Shown in pieces: positions 16,951 to 27,749 of a stretch of 64,000 nt of DNA. This DNA is from Brevibacillus_C sp046036945. GTDB taxonomy: Bacteria; Bacillota; Bacilli; Brevibacillales; Brevibacillaceae. Location of the stretch: NCBI RefSeq assembly GCF_046036945.1, contig NZ_JBJQOQ010000007.1, positions 62,001 to 126,000 on the forward strand, read 5' to 3'. The translations under genes and the position numbers were made by a program. Below the pieces are notes generated by a model. That model was not told where the DNA came from, did not search any database, and was given only the letters and a program-made list of their open reading frames with translations. Position 1 is the first letter of the stretch. Each line of letters opens with the position of its first letter.

Positions 16951-17130
16951 TCAGGTCGACAGAACTCCTGTTTTTTGTATGGCATGTTCCCAACTCGGAT
17001 AGTAGTAAAGGGCGTTTTTCATCAATTCCGGGTGCGACTTTTTTACGTACTTTTTACTGAGTGATTCTCCGTTGCCATGCAACCGCTTAATTTGAGCAAT
17101 GACGTCCTCTGAACTCATACTCATTTCCAC
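16951..17130 (-). CDS. Small protein resembling homing-endonuclease-associated repeats
   Basis: This 59-residue gene starts at GTG 17130, with AAGGAG nine bases upstream; ATG at 17124 is an alternative. The sequence has the pattern hydrophobic helix, then SLSKKYVKKSHPELMKNALYY, then PSWEHAIQKTGV. That resembles the roughly 50-residue helical DNA-contacting repeats found beside homing endonucleases and in some Bacillales hypothetical proteins (typical ending GSWxxAlxxaGi). It is basic and has no signal peptide. The assignment is from memory of the pattern; function is unknown. It is a single gene between two terminators. Confidence 0.6.
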   Translation of the reverse strand: MEMSMSSEDVIAQIKRLHGNGESLSKKYVKKSHPELMKNALYYYPSWEHAIQKTGVLST

Positions 17131-17192
17131 TTTTCATCACTCCTTTTCAAAACTTATTCTTAGTTATCTCCACCTTCCTCATATCTAAACGT

Positions 17193-17230
17193 AAAAAAAC
17201 AACTCTTCTTTGAAAGAGGAGTTGTTTTTT
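17193..17230 (-). terminator. Bidirectional terminator
   Basis: AACAACTC(T)TC pairs with GAGGAGTTGTT, with a T-run on both strands. It lies downstream of the beta-propeller gene ending at 17242. Confidence 0.8.
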
Positions 17231-17241
17231 CATAGAGAGCT

Positions 17242-18873
17242 TCATCCATTGCTTTTTGCCTTGATCTGCACGTTTTTGGTTTTGGCATCCCACTCTACCT
17301 TCACTTTCCCTTCGGTAGCGAGACTGATAAAATCGTGGGCCACGTAAGTCGTTCCCTCAATTACTCTGGGCTTGTCCGCCAGCGTGACGGGGCGGCCATT
17401 GATTTCTGCCGAGGGGGCCTCTGTCGACAGCCGGACGATTTGCTTGTCGCGCCGCATGACAACCGCTTTGGTCTCGTCATCCCACTCTACCTTCCAGCCC
17501 AACTGTTCGAAGATGGCTTTTAGCGGAACGTATACCTTGTCACCGGCGTCAATCGGCAGCTTGCTCAAAGACATGCCGCGGTTGTCCAGGAAGACTTGTA
17601 TTTCCTTTTTGCCCAGTGAGATCAGACCGAGATCCTCCGTCAAACAGTACATATTGCCGTTATGGCCGATCACGATAGAGGAAGAAGTAAACAGATCACT
17701 GTCTCTCACCAGTACGAAGCGCTCATTCCCGTACTTGTCAAGGGAATACAGATTGCCCGCCGTATTGCTGAAGTAGACGTTTCCCTGCCAGTCCGAGCTG
17801 ACGTCATAGAGATCCAGCTGATTTTTGTAATCCGTCCGGTACTCCCACTTCACACGGCCGGACTTGTCTACGTTGAGGATGCCATTCGTATCAAAATTCA
17901 GGTAGATGCCGCCCTCCCCGTCATTGGGGATGCCCACATCATCGATTTTTTGCTGATCGAGCCAATCATTGCTCTCTTGGACGGTGCCGTCACGGCCGTC
18001 CACCAGCCTCGCTCCCGCAGAAGAAAGCAAGATGATCATACCCGACTTGGCCGCGTAAAAATCTTGATAGTCATTCACCAGTTTTTTCTGCCACAGCAGT
18101 TTGCCTCCGCGGTCAATTCCGTATAGATGGTGATCCTTGGTGGTGACGTAGCTGTTTCCCTGGTTGTCCCGCCTGATCTTGAGGATGTTATTCTCCGTTA
18201 TAATCGAATCGCGGTACTTGGTCAGGATGGATCTGGCGATCTGCTTGTTCGTCCACTGGACCTGCCCCGCGGATGAAATGCCGATGATACCGCCGTCAGT
18301 CAGCGTGGTCACATTGCCGTATTCGTCCGCATCGAAGTAGACGTCGGCGATGCTGACGAGATTGGGGATCTCCAGCTTCCACTGCTGCTTGCCCTCCCGG
18401 CTCAGAGCAACGATGCCGGGCTTGTTCGTCTGCAAGCCGGAGTCCTGTTCTTTTACTACTCCCTCGATTAAAACGTAGAGAACGCCGTCTTTCCCCATAT
18501 ACAACTCCGGGAAACCGCGCAATCCCGTACTATCCAGTTTGTATGTCCATTTCTCTTGGCCATTTTCAAAAATAGCGTGTACGACATAGTTTATGTCGAC
18601 AAAGTACATGTCACCATCCTGATCGGCAACCAGGTTGGACACTTGATCCATTTCTACTCTCCATTTTATTTCGAAGTGTTCAGCTCCGCGGAGTGCCGGC
18701 TGTTTGCGCTTCACACCGTCGTTTCCAGGAAGCTTGATATCCAGGGGCCGATCATTGCCGACAGGCAGGTGAACGCCGCCCGCTTGTGCACTTTGGTCTG
18801 CTGCGTATGTAACTCCAGGTTGAATGATAAGTAGCGCCGCTGCGAGAAAACCTATCTTCCATTTCCACAACAT
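17242..18873 (-). CDS. Secreted PQQ-like beta-propeller protein with stalk domain
   Basis: A 543-residue exported protein with a signal peptide (about 1-25). About 390 residues of PQQ-quinoprotein-like repeats follow (recurring D-x-x-G-N-x-Y and G-x-x-x-W blades, for example DQDGDMYFVDINYVV), then a C-terminal copper amine oxidase N-like domain (about 430-540, YVPLKAIFEQLGWKVEWDDETK). Such propellers are usually binding scaffolds; nothing indicates that PQQ is bound. ATG 18873 is chosen over the preceding TTG. It shares its domain set with the SLH protein at 36861. Confidence 0.85.
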   Translation of the reverse strand: MLWKWKIGFLAAALLIIQPGVTYAADQSAQAGGVHLPVGNDRPLDIKLPGNDGVKRKQPALRGAEHFEIKWRVEMDQVSNLVADQDGDMYFVDINYVVHAIFENGQEKWTYKLDSTGLRGFPELYMGKDGVLYVLIEGVVKEQDSGLQTNKPGIVALSREGKQQWKLEIPNLVSIADVYFDADEYGNVTTLTDGGIIGISSAGQVQWTNKQIARSILTKYRDSIITENNILKIRRDNQGNSYVTTKDHHLYGIDRGGKLLWQKKLVNDYQDFYAAKSGMIILLSSAGARLVDGRDGTVQESNDWLDQQKIDDVGIPNDGEGGIYLNFDTNGILNVDKSGRVKWEYRTDYKNQLDLYDVSSDWQGNVYFSNTAGNLYSLDKYGNERFVLVRDSDLFTSSSIVIGHNGNMYCLTEDLGLISLGKKEIQVFLDNRGMSLSKLPIDAGDKVYVPLKAIFEQLGWKVEWDDETKAVVMRRDKQIVRLSTEAPSAEINGRPVTLADKPRVIEGTTYVAHDFISLATEGKVKVEWDAKTKNVQIKAKSNG

Positions 18874-19051
18874 CAACTTCCCACTGATCTCCCTTCCTTT
18901 TTTTCACAATGACAGCGAGATTAAGTCACCATCTTTTCTATATTACTAAAAACAGGAAAAAGATTCAATTGTGATCGAGTTGAAAAAGATGAGACTTTTG
19001 ATTAAAGTAGGAATGGTATTCTCTTTTTGCTCATGACATAAGGAGGTTTTT

Positions 19052-19693
19052 ATGCGTTTACGCAATATACCGGGGGCGGAAGAAGCGCTTCGCCAGTACC
19101 CCACATTCGTCGAACATCCCGCTTCTTACAGAGGCCGCTGGCACGAACGCTACGGCAACCGCCATCCGATTCATCTGGAGATCGGCTGCGGAAAAGGAAG
19201 GTTCATCACGACGCTTGCCGAGCAAAACCCGGACATCAATTATATCGCACTGGAAGTGCAGGCAGAAGTCATCTATCGGGCTGCCCAGCGGACAGAGCAG
19301 CGAGACATCCCTAATCTGGCGCTTGTCCAATACAATGCCAGGATGCTCACGGATTTGTTTGCACCGGGCGAGATCAGCCGGATCTACCTGAACTTTAGCG
19401 ATCCCTGGCCCAAAAAAAGACATGCCAAACGGCGCCTGACTGCTTCGACATTTCTCAGGATGTACAAACAACTCCTTCCAGAAAATGGTGAAATTCACGT
19501 AAAGACGGACAACGAAGACCTGTTTGAATTCTCGCTCAATCAGTTTGCAGCCGAACGCTTCCACTTGCAAAAGATCACCTTTGACTTGCATCATTCAGAA
19601 TGGGCGGCCGGAAACGTCATGACGGAATACGAGCAGCGGTTCTCGGCACGCGGACAGCGGATTTACCGGCTGGAAGCGATCGTTCAACCATAA
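19052..19693 (+). CDS. trmB: tRNA (guanine-N7-)-methyltransferase
   Basis: This 213-residue SAM-dependent enzyme makes m7G46 in the variable loop of tRNA. It has the SAM motif LEIGCGKGRF (about 44-53) and the family signature DPWPKKRHAKRRLT. Length is standard. AAGGAGG lies about eight bases before the ATG. It is a single gene with its own terminator. Confidence 0.96.
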   Translation: MRLRNIPGAEEALRQYPTFVEHPASYRGRWHERYGNRHPIHLEIGCGKGRFITTLAEQNPDINYIALEVQAEVIYRAAQRTEQRDIPNLALVQYNARMLTDLFAPGEISRIYLNFSDPWPKKRHAKRRLTASTFLRMYKQLLPENGEIHVKTDNEDLFEFSLNQFAAERFHLQKITFDLHHSEWAAGNVMTEYEQRFSARGQRIYRLEAIVQP

Positions 19694-19713
19694 TGCCTTT
19701 CCAGACAAGCATA

Positions 19714-19750
19714 AGCCTGCAGGACGCTTCCTGCAGGCTCGATTTCTTTA
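19714..19750 (+). terminator. Terminator of trmB
   Basis: AGCCTGCAGG pairs with CCTGCAGGCT, followed by CGATTTCTTT. Confidence 0.8.
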
Positions 19751-19766
19751 GACCGCATCTGATAGA

Positions 19767-20099
19767 TTATTCTTCCAATTGGCTCATCTTCTCTTCTGCG
19801 TACCAGTTATCCAAAACTTTTCCTTGCAAGACTTTCCCTTCGATAAACTCTGCCTGGCGTTCGGTGAATTGCGACTCCCAGTCGATCTCCAATTCTTTTG
19901 CCAACTTTACAACCGTGAGCAGTTCAGACCAGGCGACATAACGCTTATACCAGAAAAACTGGGGCTGTTCGTTCATGTAGGGGTACAGGTCATCAAAATC
20001 AGTGTGTTTACAGTCAAGGGCGCGTTCAAACAAAACTTTGGCTTGTTGTAGTTTTTCCACAAAAAACTGTTCCAGTGATTGCCGTTCAACGTTTGTCAT
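19767..20099 (-). CDS. Hypothetical protein, 110 residues
   Basis: Not recognised. It is a helical, acidic, Trp/Tyr-rich soluble protein (segments FFWYKRYVAWSELLTVV and WESQFTERQAEFI) with no signal or membrane segment. ATG 20099 is preceded by AGGAGGGG; the TTG one codon earlier is an alternative. It lies between trmB (convergent) and the PBP gene on the same strand, whose terminator separates the two. The 200 bases upstream show no other feature than that terminator. Confidence 0.6.
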   Translation of the reverse strand: MTNVERQSLEQFFVEKLQQAKVLFERALDCKHTDFDDLYPYMNEQPQFFWYKRYVAWSELLTVVKLAKELEIDWESQFTERQAEFIEGKVLQGKVLDNWYAEEKMSQLEE

Positions 20100-20243
20100 C
20101 AATTATCCCCTCCTGTTCCTCATGGAACCAACCGGCCCGAGTGTCAAATGAAAGTATCTATCATACCGTTCATTGTAACACGGCGGCCGCGGCTGTGGAA
20201 ATAGTCCAACAATTGACAAAGCAAAAATTTCCCGGGACAGCGA

Positions 20244-20282
20244 GATGAAAATGGATCGCCACCGCACGAGGCGGTGACGATC
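20244..20282 (-). terminator. Terminator of the PBP gene
   Basis: On the minus strand GATCGTCACCGC pairs with GCGGTGGCGATC, followed by CATTTTC. Confidence 0.65.
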
Positions 20283-20306
20283 GGCTATGCATCAATAAAA
20301 AGGAGC

Positions 20307-22844
20307 TTACCGCTGGGTGCCGTCAGGTGGCGGAGGGGGCAGTACGATCCCGCCGGATTGGTTTCCTCCCCATTCGGGTATATCTGGCGGCGGGTTTCCA
20401 TTTCCATTGTTCCCGCCAGTGCCATCATAACCGCCATTCCCGTTGTTTCCGCCGTTTCCGGGATCCCTGCCTGTACCGGAAGAGTTGTCACCACCTTGAT
20501 CCGGCGGAAACTGCTCATTGTCACCATTCTGATCACCCGGGAAATGATTATTTCCTTGCCCGCCATTGTTGGTTCCGTCTCCGGAATGATCCCCTTCCTC
20601 AAACTGGTTGCCGTCATTCAACAGCTGCTCAACTTGGGACATATCCACTTCCGCGATATTGGACGGCGGCCCTTCATTTCCGTCGGCATCGCGCGGAATC
20701 ACGATGTACTTGTACAGAACCGTTCCATTGAGCGGATCTACATAAGTGTTGTCCTTGATGCCGGAGGCAATCAGTTCTTTTGCATCTGGATCGTTCTTGA
20801 ACCGGTACAGGTCATAGGTCAAGTCCAGACCTTCGTTCCCGATCCAGTTAATGACCACTTTTGGCTTCTGGTTTTCCATCGCCAGCACAGCGGCCAGCTT
20901 CGGCGCAGTCATTTCTACTTTCGGTTCCTCGTGTTTGACTGTGCCCTCAGGCGGCGTAAACTGGCCGGCACTCGTGCCTTTCAGCCCCTGGTCGAAAACA
21001 GCCTTGAACAGATCGGCGGTCTTGCCGCTTCCGTCGGCCATCACATTCTGTTTGTCTTCACGGTCAAACCCCATCCAGACGGCCGCTACGTATTGCGGCG
21101 TATAACCTACAAACCAGGCGTCCTTATTGTACTTCGTACTGTTGGCAAACACTTCGGACTGGGTCGTTCCCGTCTTGCCGGCTACCGGACGGCCGCCGCT
21201 CAAACGGGCCCTGCCGCCGATCCCGTCGGATACGACGCCCTCAAGCATGCTGTGCATTTCCCAGGCAGCCTGCGGCGAGATGACGTCGGTTCGCTTGGGT
21301 TCCACAGTAGCGACAGTGGTGCCCCGGTCGTCGACGATTTTGGTGATCGTGTGCGCCTCGACCATCGTCCCTTTGTTCACGAAGGTCGTATACGCCTGGG
21401 CCATCTTCAACGGAGATACGCCTTTCGTCAAACCGCCCAGTGCAATTGCCAGGTTGCGGTCCTGCGGATCGAGCTCAATACCGAATTTTTTGATGTACTT
21501 CATCCCTTCGGTTATTCCGATCTTGTCTAACAGCCAGACCGCCGGAATGTTTAACGACTGGTTGACGGCGGTGTACATGTCGACGGTATCGCTGTACTTG
21601 TTGTTCCAGTTCCTCGGAGAGTACCCGTTGAAGCTCTGCTTCTGGTTGCTCAGCCGGGAGTACATGTTATATTCGCCGAGATCCAGCGCCGGCGCGTAAA
21701 CTGCCAGCGGCTTAAACGTCGACCCCGGCTGACGCCGCATGTCGGTCGCCAGGTTAAACCCTTTGGCTACATAGTCGCGCCCGCCCATCATGCCGGCGAT
21801 GCCGCCCGTATTCGGATCGATGACGATCATGCTGGACAGCACCTTTTGGGTTTGGCCGTCTTTCGGGAACAGCTTGTCGTTGCCGTAGGCGTCTGCCATC
21901 GCATCCTGCATCTTGGGATCGAGTGAGGTGTAGATTTTCCACCCTCCCCGGTACAGCACGTCTTCGCTAACATCGTACAGATTTTTCGCTTCCTGCATGA
22001 CATAGTCGACATAGGCCTGATAGCCTTTTTTCATGCCTTGCTGCGCCGATTCATGCGGTTCTTTTGGCAGCGGTTCGGCCTGGGCCTTTTCTTTTTCTTC
22101 CGCCGTAATATAGCCTTGTTCCGCCATCAGCCGCAAAATCGTATCCCGCCGTTCCTTGGCCCGGTCCGGATGGGCAAACGGCGAGTAATACGCCGGAGCC
22201 TTGGGGATCGCTGCCAGCGTAGCCATTTCCCCGATCGTCAGCTTGGACAAATCGTCTTTTCCGAAATAGTATTTGGCTGCGTCCTTCACGCCAAAAATCC
22301 CGTGATTGAGATAAATCTTGTTCAGGTACATCTCCATAATCTCGTCTTTGGAAAATCTGCGTTCGAGATTAATCGCGATGCTTGCTTCCTTCGTCTTCCG
22401 CCAGAACGTCTTTTCGTGGGAGAGGAATACGTTTTTGGCGAGCTGCTGGGTAATCGTGCTGCCGCCCTCAACAGCGCCGCCTGATTTAATATCTTTGATG
22501 ATAGCTCCGGCGACCCTGACGAAGTCGATGCCATTGTGATCAAAGAAGCGTTTGTCTTCTACAGCGATAAATGCGTCGACGAGCTTCTCCGGTATCTCAT
22601 TGAACTTGACGTAATCGCGGGTTCCTTCTTTATTCAATTCGATGATCGGCTGCCCGTCTTTGTCCAGCAGAACGGTCGGATCCAGCTTCAAATCCTCCAG
22701 CTTCTGCATGTCTATCATCTTCTCTCCAGCGAAGAGAAGCGAGAAATACCCCCCAAATACACTTAAAATCAGAAAAACAATAAATGAAGCGGCAAACATC
22801 AGCCATCTGTTTTTCTTTACGACTTTCTTCTTGGCCTTTGCCAT
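20307..22844 (-). CDS. Class A penicillin-binding protein (PBP1A family)
   Basis: A 845-residue bifunctional peptidoglycan synthase. It has a cytoplasmic basic tail, a transmembrane helix (about 14-36), a GT51 glycosyltransferase (about 60-240: EDKRFFDHNGID, GGSTITQQLAKN), and a transpeptidase (about 320-620: catalytic Ser in RQPGSTFKPL, SLN, and AGKTGTTQ). A fibronectin-III-like module follows (about 660-745). The last roughly 95 residues are a Gly/Asn/Asp/Pro-rich, probably disordered tail. It should polymerise and crosslink glycan strands outside the membrane. The ATG at 22844 begins a typical MAKAKKK leader. Confidence 0.95.
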   Translation of the reverse strand: MAKAKKKVVKKNRWLMFAASFIVFLILSVFGGYFSLLFAGEKMIDMQKLEDLKLDPTVLLDKDGQPIIELNKEGTRDYVKFNEIPEKLVDAFIAVEDKRFFDHNGIDFVRVAGAIIKDIKSGGAVEGGSTITQQLAKNVFLSHEKTFWRKTKEASIAINLERRFSKDEIMEMYLNKIYLNHGIFGVKDAAKYYFGKDDLSKLTIGEMATLAAIPKAPAYYSPFAHPDRAKERRDTILRLMAEQGYITAEEKEKAQAEPLPKEPHESAQQGMKKGYQAYVDYVMQEAKNLYDVSEDVLYRGGWKIYTSLDPKMQDAMADAYGNDKLFPKDGQTQKVLSSMIVIDPNTGGIAGMMGGRDYVAKGFNLATDMRRQPGSTFKPLAVYAPALDLGEYNMYSRLSNQKQSFNGYSPRNWNNKYSDTVDMYTAVNQSLNIPAVWLLDKIGITEGMKYIKKFGIELDPQDRNLAIALGGLTKGVSPLKMAQAYTTFVNKGTMVEAHTITKIVDDRGTTVATVEPKRTDVISPQAAWEMHSMLEGVVSDGIGGRARLSGGRPVAGKTGTTQSEVFANSTKYNKDAWFVGYTPQYVAAVWMGFDREDKQNVMADGSGKTADLFKAVFDQGLKGTSAGQFTPPEGTVKHEEPKVEMTAPKLAAVLAMENQKPKVVINWIGNEGLDLTYDLYRFKNDPDAKELIASGIKDNTYVDPLNGTVLYKYIVIPRDADGNEGPPSNIAEVDMSQVEQLLNDGNQFEEGDHSGDGTNNGGQGNNHFPGDQNGDNEQFPPDQGGDNSSGTGRDPGNGGNNGNGGYDGTGGNNGNGNPPPDIPEWGGNQSGGIVLPPPPPDGTQR

Positions 22845-23011
22845 GCAATACCTCCTGGTCTCTTACCTCTCCATCACTTTAGACGATTGAACCGTGAAAA
22901 AGTTTCTGCAAATAGGTCCAGGCTCCCGCCGATTAGCGACTCAAAGGGACTGAAATAGGAGCTTTTCTTATATTTTCATAGGCATCTCGAAATGTCCATG
23001 GAAAAATGGCG

Positions 23012-23047
23012 CAAAATAGCCTGCCCCTAACAAGATTGGGACAGGCT
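23012..23047 (-). terminator. Terminator of tkt
   Basis: On the minus strand AGCCTGTCCC pairs with GGGGCAGGCT (one mismatch), followed by ATTTTGC. Confidence 0.7.
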
Positions 23048-23071
23048 GTCGGTAAACGGGAAAATTCTCGC

Positions 23072-25081
<2,010 letters not shown>

Positions 25082-25158
25082 TCCACATTTTCCCCCCTGC
25101 GAATTGTTGGCAGTGTGATTATATCATAGCTTGACTGGCTTTCCTATCGCGGAGTCGC

Positions 25159-25371
25159 TCATTCTTTTTTAAACCGCTGGCGAACGGCTATCATCGCCTG
25201 CATATACTCCTCGTTGTCGATCAGCCCAAGCTGTTTCAACTCGCGAATCTCATCCTCGATGAGCAGGCAGTCACCCTCGGGATCTCCGGTATAGATGAAG
25301 ATGCTAAAACGGCGCAGAAACTCATCCAGGGAAAAATCAGACGGTTTCCCGCTCACGGCCGGCTCCCCCAC
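25159..25371 (-). CDS. yqgQ: YqgQ family protein (DUF910)
   Basis: A 70-residue small helical protein matching the Bacillus YqgQ pattern: RRFSIFIYTGDPEGD, then LIEDEIRELKQLGLID and a C-terminal helix. The function is unknown; YqgQ folds as a three-helix bundle and may bind nucleic acid. It overlaps the end of the upstream hypothetical gene by 19 bases, so the two are translated together. Confidence 0.8.
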   Translation of the reverse strand: MGEPAVSGKPSDFSLDEFLRRFSIFIYTGDPEGDCLLIEDEIRELKQLGLIDNEEYMQAMIAVRQRFKKE

Positions 25372-25751
25372 TCTGCCTCTATCTGAGCCAGAACGGCTTC
25401 ATAGTCAAAGTCGAAGCTGTATCCGCTGATCACCACAACCTTTGCCTGAGGATAGCGTTCCCGCCAGCTGTCCGCCTCCGGCTCCTTTACGCCTACCAGA
25501 TAGAGCGGCTCTTTGGAGAGCTCCGGGTCACGGGTGAGCTGCTGCAGGAATTTGTCCGTTTCCTCTGGATCTGCAGCGGGATTTACCACGAAGACCGCCT
25601 GCTCCACCTCGCCTGACTGCCGCTGCTCCTTGATGGCCTGACAGGTTTTGGCGGCAGGGACCAGCGCATTTACTGCCGGAAAGTAGTCGAGCAGCTCGTC
25701 CAGCCAGTCGTCCTCCTGCCAGGATATGTAGTATACCATTTGTTTTGCCAT
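25353..25751 (-). CDS. Hypothetical protein, 132 residues
   Basis: Not recognised as a named family. It is an acidic soluble protein with alternating beta and alpha segments (MVYYISWQEDDWLDELLDYF, QAVFVVNPAADPEET, KVVVISGYSFDFDYE), suggesting a small Rossmann-like fold. The ATG at 25751 has GGGAG eleven bases upstream; a GTG at 25763 is possible. It overlaps yqgQ and appears to form a two-gene unit with it. Confidence 0.6.
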   Translation of the reverse strand: MAKQMVYYISWQEDDWLDELLDYFPAVNALVPAAKTCQAIKEQRQSGEVEQAVFVVNPAADPEETDKFLQQLTRDPELSKEPLYLVGVKEPEADSWRERYPQAKVVVISGYSFDFDYEAVLAQIEAEWGSRP

Positions 25752-25921
25752 GTATGGGTTCACTCCCGTGCCATAATCTGCTTGATTTCGGATTCACTTA
25801 TTATACCATGCCGGGATGTTCTGACGCGCTTCTCCCTGTACTTGACTTCACGATATTGGTAACGTAAGGTAAAACCAGACATATATACACTGACATTTAC
25901 ATAGGAGAGAGGTTTTTTCAG

Positions 25922-27103
25922 GTGCACAAAAAGCAGCTCCCCCTGTTGTTTGCCATCATGTTTTTGATTATGCTCGGATTTGGCATCATCATCCCCGTCA
26001 TGCCATTTTTTGCGGAAAAGCTGGGGGCAAATTCATTTCAGCTGGCCCTGCTTTTTTCCATTTACAATATTATGCAATTTTTGTTCGCGCCGATCTGGGG
26101 AAGGCTGTCTGACCGAATCGGGCGCAAACCGCTCATCCTTTTGGGCTTGGCGGGCTTCGCCATTACGTTTGTCTTGTTCGGACTCTCCACCTCCTATACG
26201 GAGTTGCTGATCTACCGGCTGCTGGGCGGGATCGTCTCCGCCGCAGCGATTCCGACGGTCAGCGCGATCGTGGCCGACCTGTTTCCGCCGGAGGAGCGGG
26301 CGAAGGGCATGGGCGTCATCGGCGCCGGCGTCGGCCTCAGCTTCGTATTTGGCCCGGTCATCGGCGGCGTGCTCAGCAAATGGGACTTCTCGTATCCGTT
26401 TTACGTTTCTGCCGCTTTTTCTGTGCTTACGCTTTTGATTGTCGCCTTCAGATTGCCGGAGAGCTTGCCAAAAGAAAAGCGCATCAGCACGGCCGACGGA
26501 CAAAAGTCCAGGCGGTTTCACGTGTTGGCCGCTGCCACGGGTCCGCTCGCCCTCTTGTACAATCTGGTCTTCATCGTCTCCTTCGCCTTTTCCGGCTTGG
26601 AGACGACCTTCGGGTATTACATCCTGGATCTGTTCGGGATGGACTCGAAAGACCTCGGCTACATGTTTTTGGTCATGGGAATCATCGCTGCCTTCATCCA
26701 AGGCGGGATGATCGGCCCGATGGTAAAAAAATGGGGCGAAGCAAAGGTGCTCTCTCTCGGCCTGTTCCTGTACACCATCGGGTTCGTGTTGATCCTGTTT
26801 GCCCAAGGCTTCTGGAGCCTCGCCTTGTTCCTTTCCCTGTTCGGCGCGGGCCAGGGGATGATCCGGGCGACATCGAACGCCATGCTCACCCAGCGCACAA
26901 CGGTAGGACAGGGGGTTACCGCCGGCACGATCAGTTCGATGGACACCCTCGGCCGCATTCTCGGTCCGCTGGTCGCAGGCGGTCTGTACGGATGGCATTA
27001 CGCCAGCCCCTACATCCTCGGCGCCGTCCTCGTCGGCGTGCTGCTGATCTTGTTCCTGCAGCGCTACCGCAGCTTGCCCCAACCAATCGGAAGGACAAAA
27101 TAA
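25922..27103 (+). CDS. MFS transporter, DHA1 drug-efflux type
   Basis: A 393-residue membrane protein with 12 hydrophobic segments. Motif A (GRLSDRIGRKPLILLG) lies between helices 2 and 3, and the motif C-like GAGVGLSFVFGPVIGG in helix 5 is typical of proton-drug antiporters (NorA/Bmr/TetA relatives). The GTG start at 25922 has AGGAGAGAGG about ten bases upstream. Substrate unknown. It is a single gene with a perfect-stem hairpin after the stop. Confidence 0.9.
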   Translation: MHKKQLPLLFAIMFLIMLGFGIIIPVMPFFAEKLGANSFQLALLFSIYNIMQFLFAPIWGRLSDRIGRKPLILLGLAGFAITFVLFGLSTSYTELLIYRLLGGIVSAAAIPTVSAIVADLFPPEERAKGMGVIGAGVGLSFVFGPVIGGVLSKWDFSYPFYVSAAFSVLTLLIVAFRLPESLPKEKRISTADGQKSRRFHVLAAATGPLALLYNLVFIVSFAFSGLETTFGYYILDLFGMDSKDLGYMFLVMGIIAAFIQGGMIGPMVKKWGEAKVLSLGLFLYTIGFVLILFAQGFWSLALFLSLFGAGQGMIRATSNAMLTQRTTVGQGVTAGTISSMDTLGRILGPLVAGGLYGWHYASPYILGAVLVGVLLILFLQRYRSLPQPIGRTK

Positions 27104-27128
27104 AGGAGGACCGAGTGTCCTCCTTTGA
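27102..27128 (+). terminator. Hairpin after the MFS gene
   Basis: AAAGGAGGAC pairs perfectly with GTCCTCCTTT around CGAG; only a short T stretch follows. Confidence 0.5.
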
Positions 27129-27162
27129 GATGCCGCTTCCCGGCCGCCGGCGAGATCAGCAT

Positions 27163-27732
27163 TCACGCGAGTCCGTTCACTTCCGACAGAAACTGCTGAA
27201 CGGACCTCACCTTTCCAATTCTCGGGAAGATATATTTGCAGGTCGCTTCATGCTCTTCCTGGCTGTTAGTCATCATCGCATCCGTAATAAATACCTGATC
27301 ATAGCCCAGTTGAAACGCTTCCCGTGCCGTGCTTTCCACCCCGATGTTCGTGGCAATCCCGCACAGCACGATCGTATCGATCCCCCGGCGGCGAAGCTGC
27401 AGATCCAAATCCGTACCGAAAAAAGCTCCCCACTGACGCTTCGTGACGATATAATCTTCATCCCCCACTCCGAGCTCCGGAACAAACTCGGCCCAATCGG
27501 TGGGACGTTGAACGGCGTTAACCGGTTGATCCGTCTTCGGATTCAGTCGATCTTGACCGTCGTGAAAATCAACTCTCACAAAAGAGATAAACCCGGCTTT
27601 TTCACGAAATAGCTTTACAAGCCGGGCAGCTTTCTCGACAATCTCCTGTCCGTTCGGCAGTTTCGCAATTCCTTTTTGCAGGTCAATAATGACCAGCGCG
27701 GTTTTTTGAAAATCGATGTCCAGTGAATTCAC
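27163..27732 (-). CDS. Isochorismatase-fold hydrolase without the thiol nucleophile
   Basis: A 189-residue protein of the isochorismatase/cysteine hydrolase superfamily: ALVIIDLQKGI (catalytic Asp), VTKRQWGAFFGTDLD (catalytic Lys) and LCGIATNIGVESTAREA. In true cysteine hydrolases the position before VEST is Cys; here it is Gly, as in isochorismatases and YecD-like proteins, so a thiol mechanism is unlikely. GTG 27732 is preferred, with GGAGGG six bases upstream. It follows the MarR gene by 17 bases and is presumably controlled by it. Confidence 0.85.
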   Translation of the reverse strand: MNSLDIDFQKTALVIIDLQKGIAKLPNGQEIVEKAARLVKLFREKAGFISFVRVDFHDGQDRLNPKTDQPVNAVQRPTDWAEFVPELGVGDEDYIVTKRQWGAFFGTDLDLQLRRRGIDTIVLCGIATNIGVESTAREAFQLGYDQVFITDAMMTNSQEEHEATCKYIFPRIGKVRSVQQFLSEVNGLA

Positions 27733-27749
27733 AGGATTCCCTCCGTTTG

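Noticed and set aside
20274..21530. A 418-codon open frame on the plus strand
   Set aside because: Antisense to the penicillin-binding protein gene; it depends on the repetitive tail and codon bias.
26033..27166. A 377-codon open frame on the minus strand
   Set aside because: Antisense to the MFS transporter; a Gln/Asp/Arg-rich composition typical of shadows of membrane proteins.
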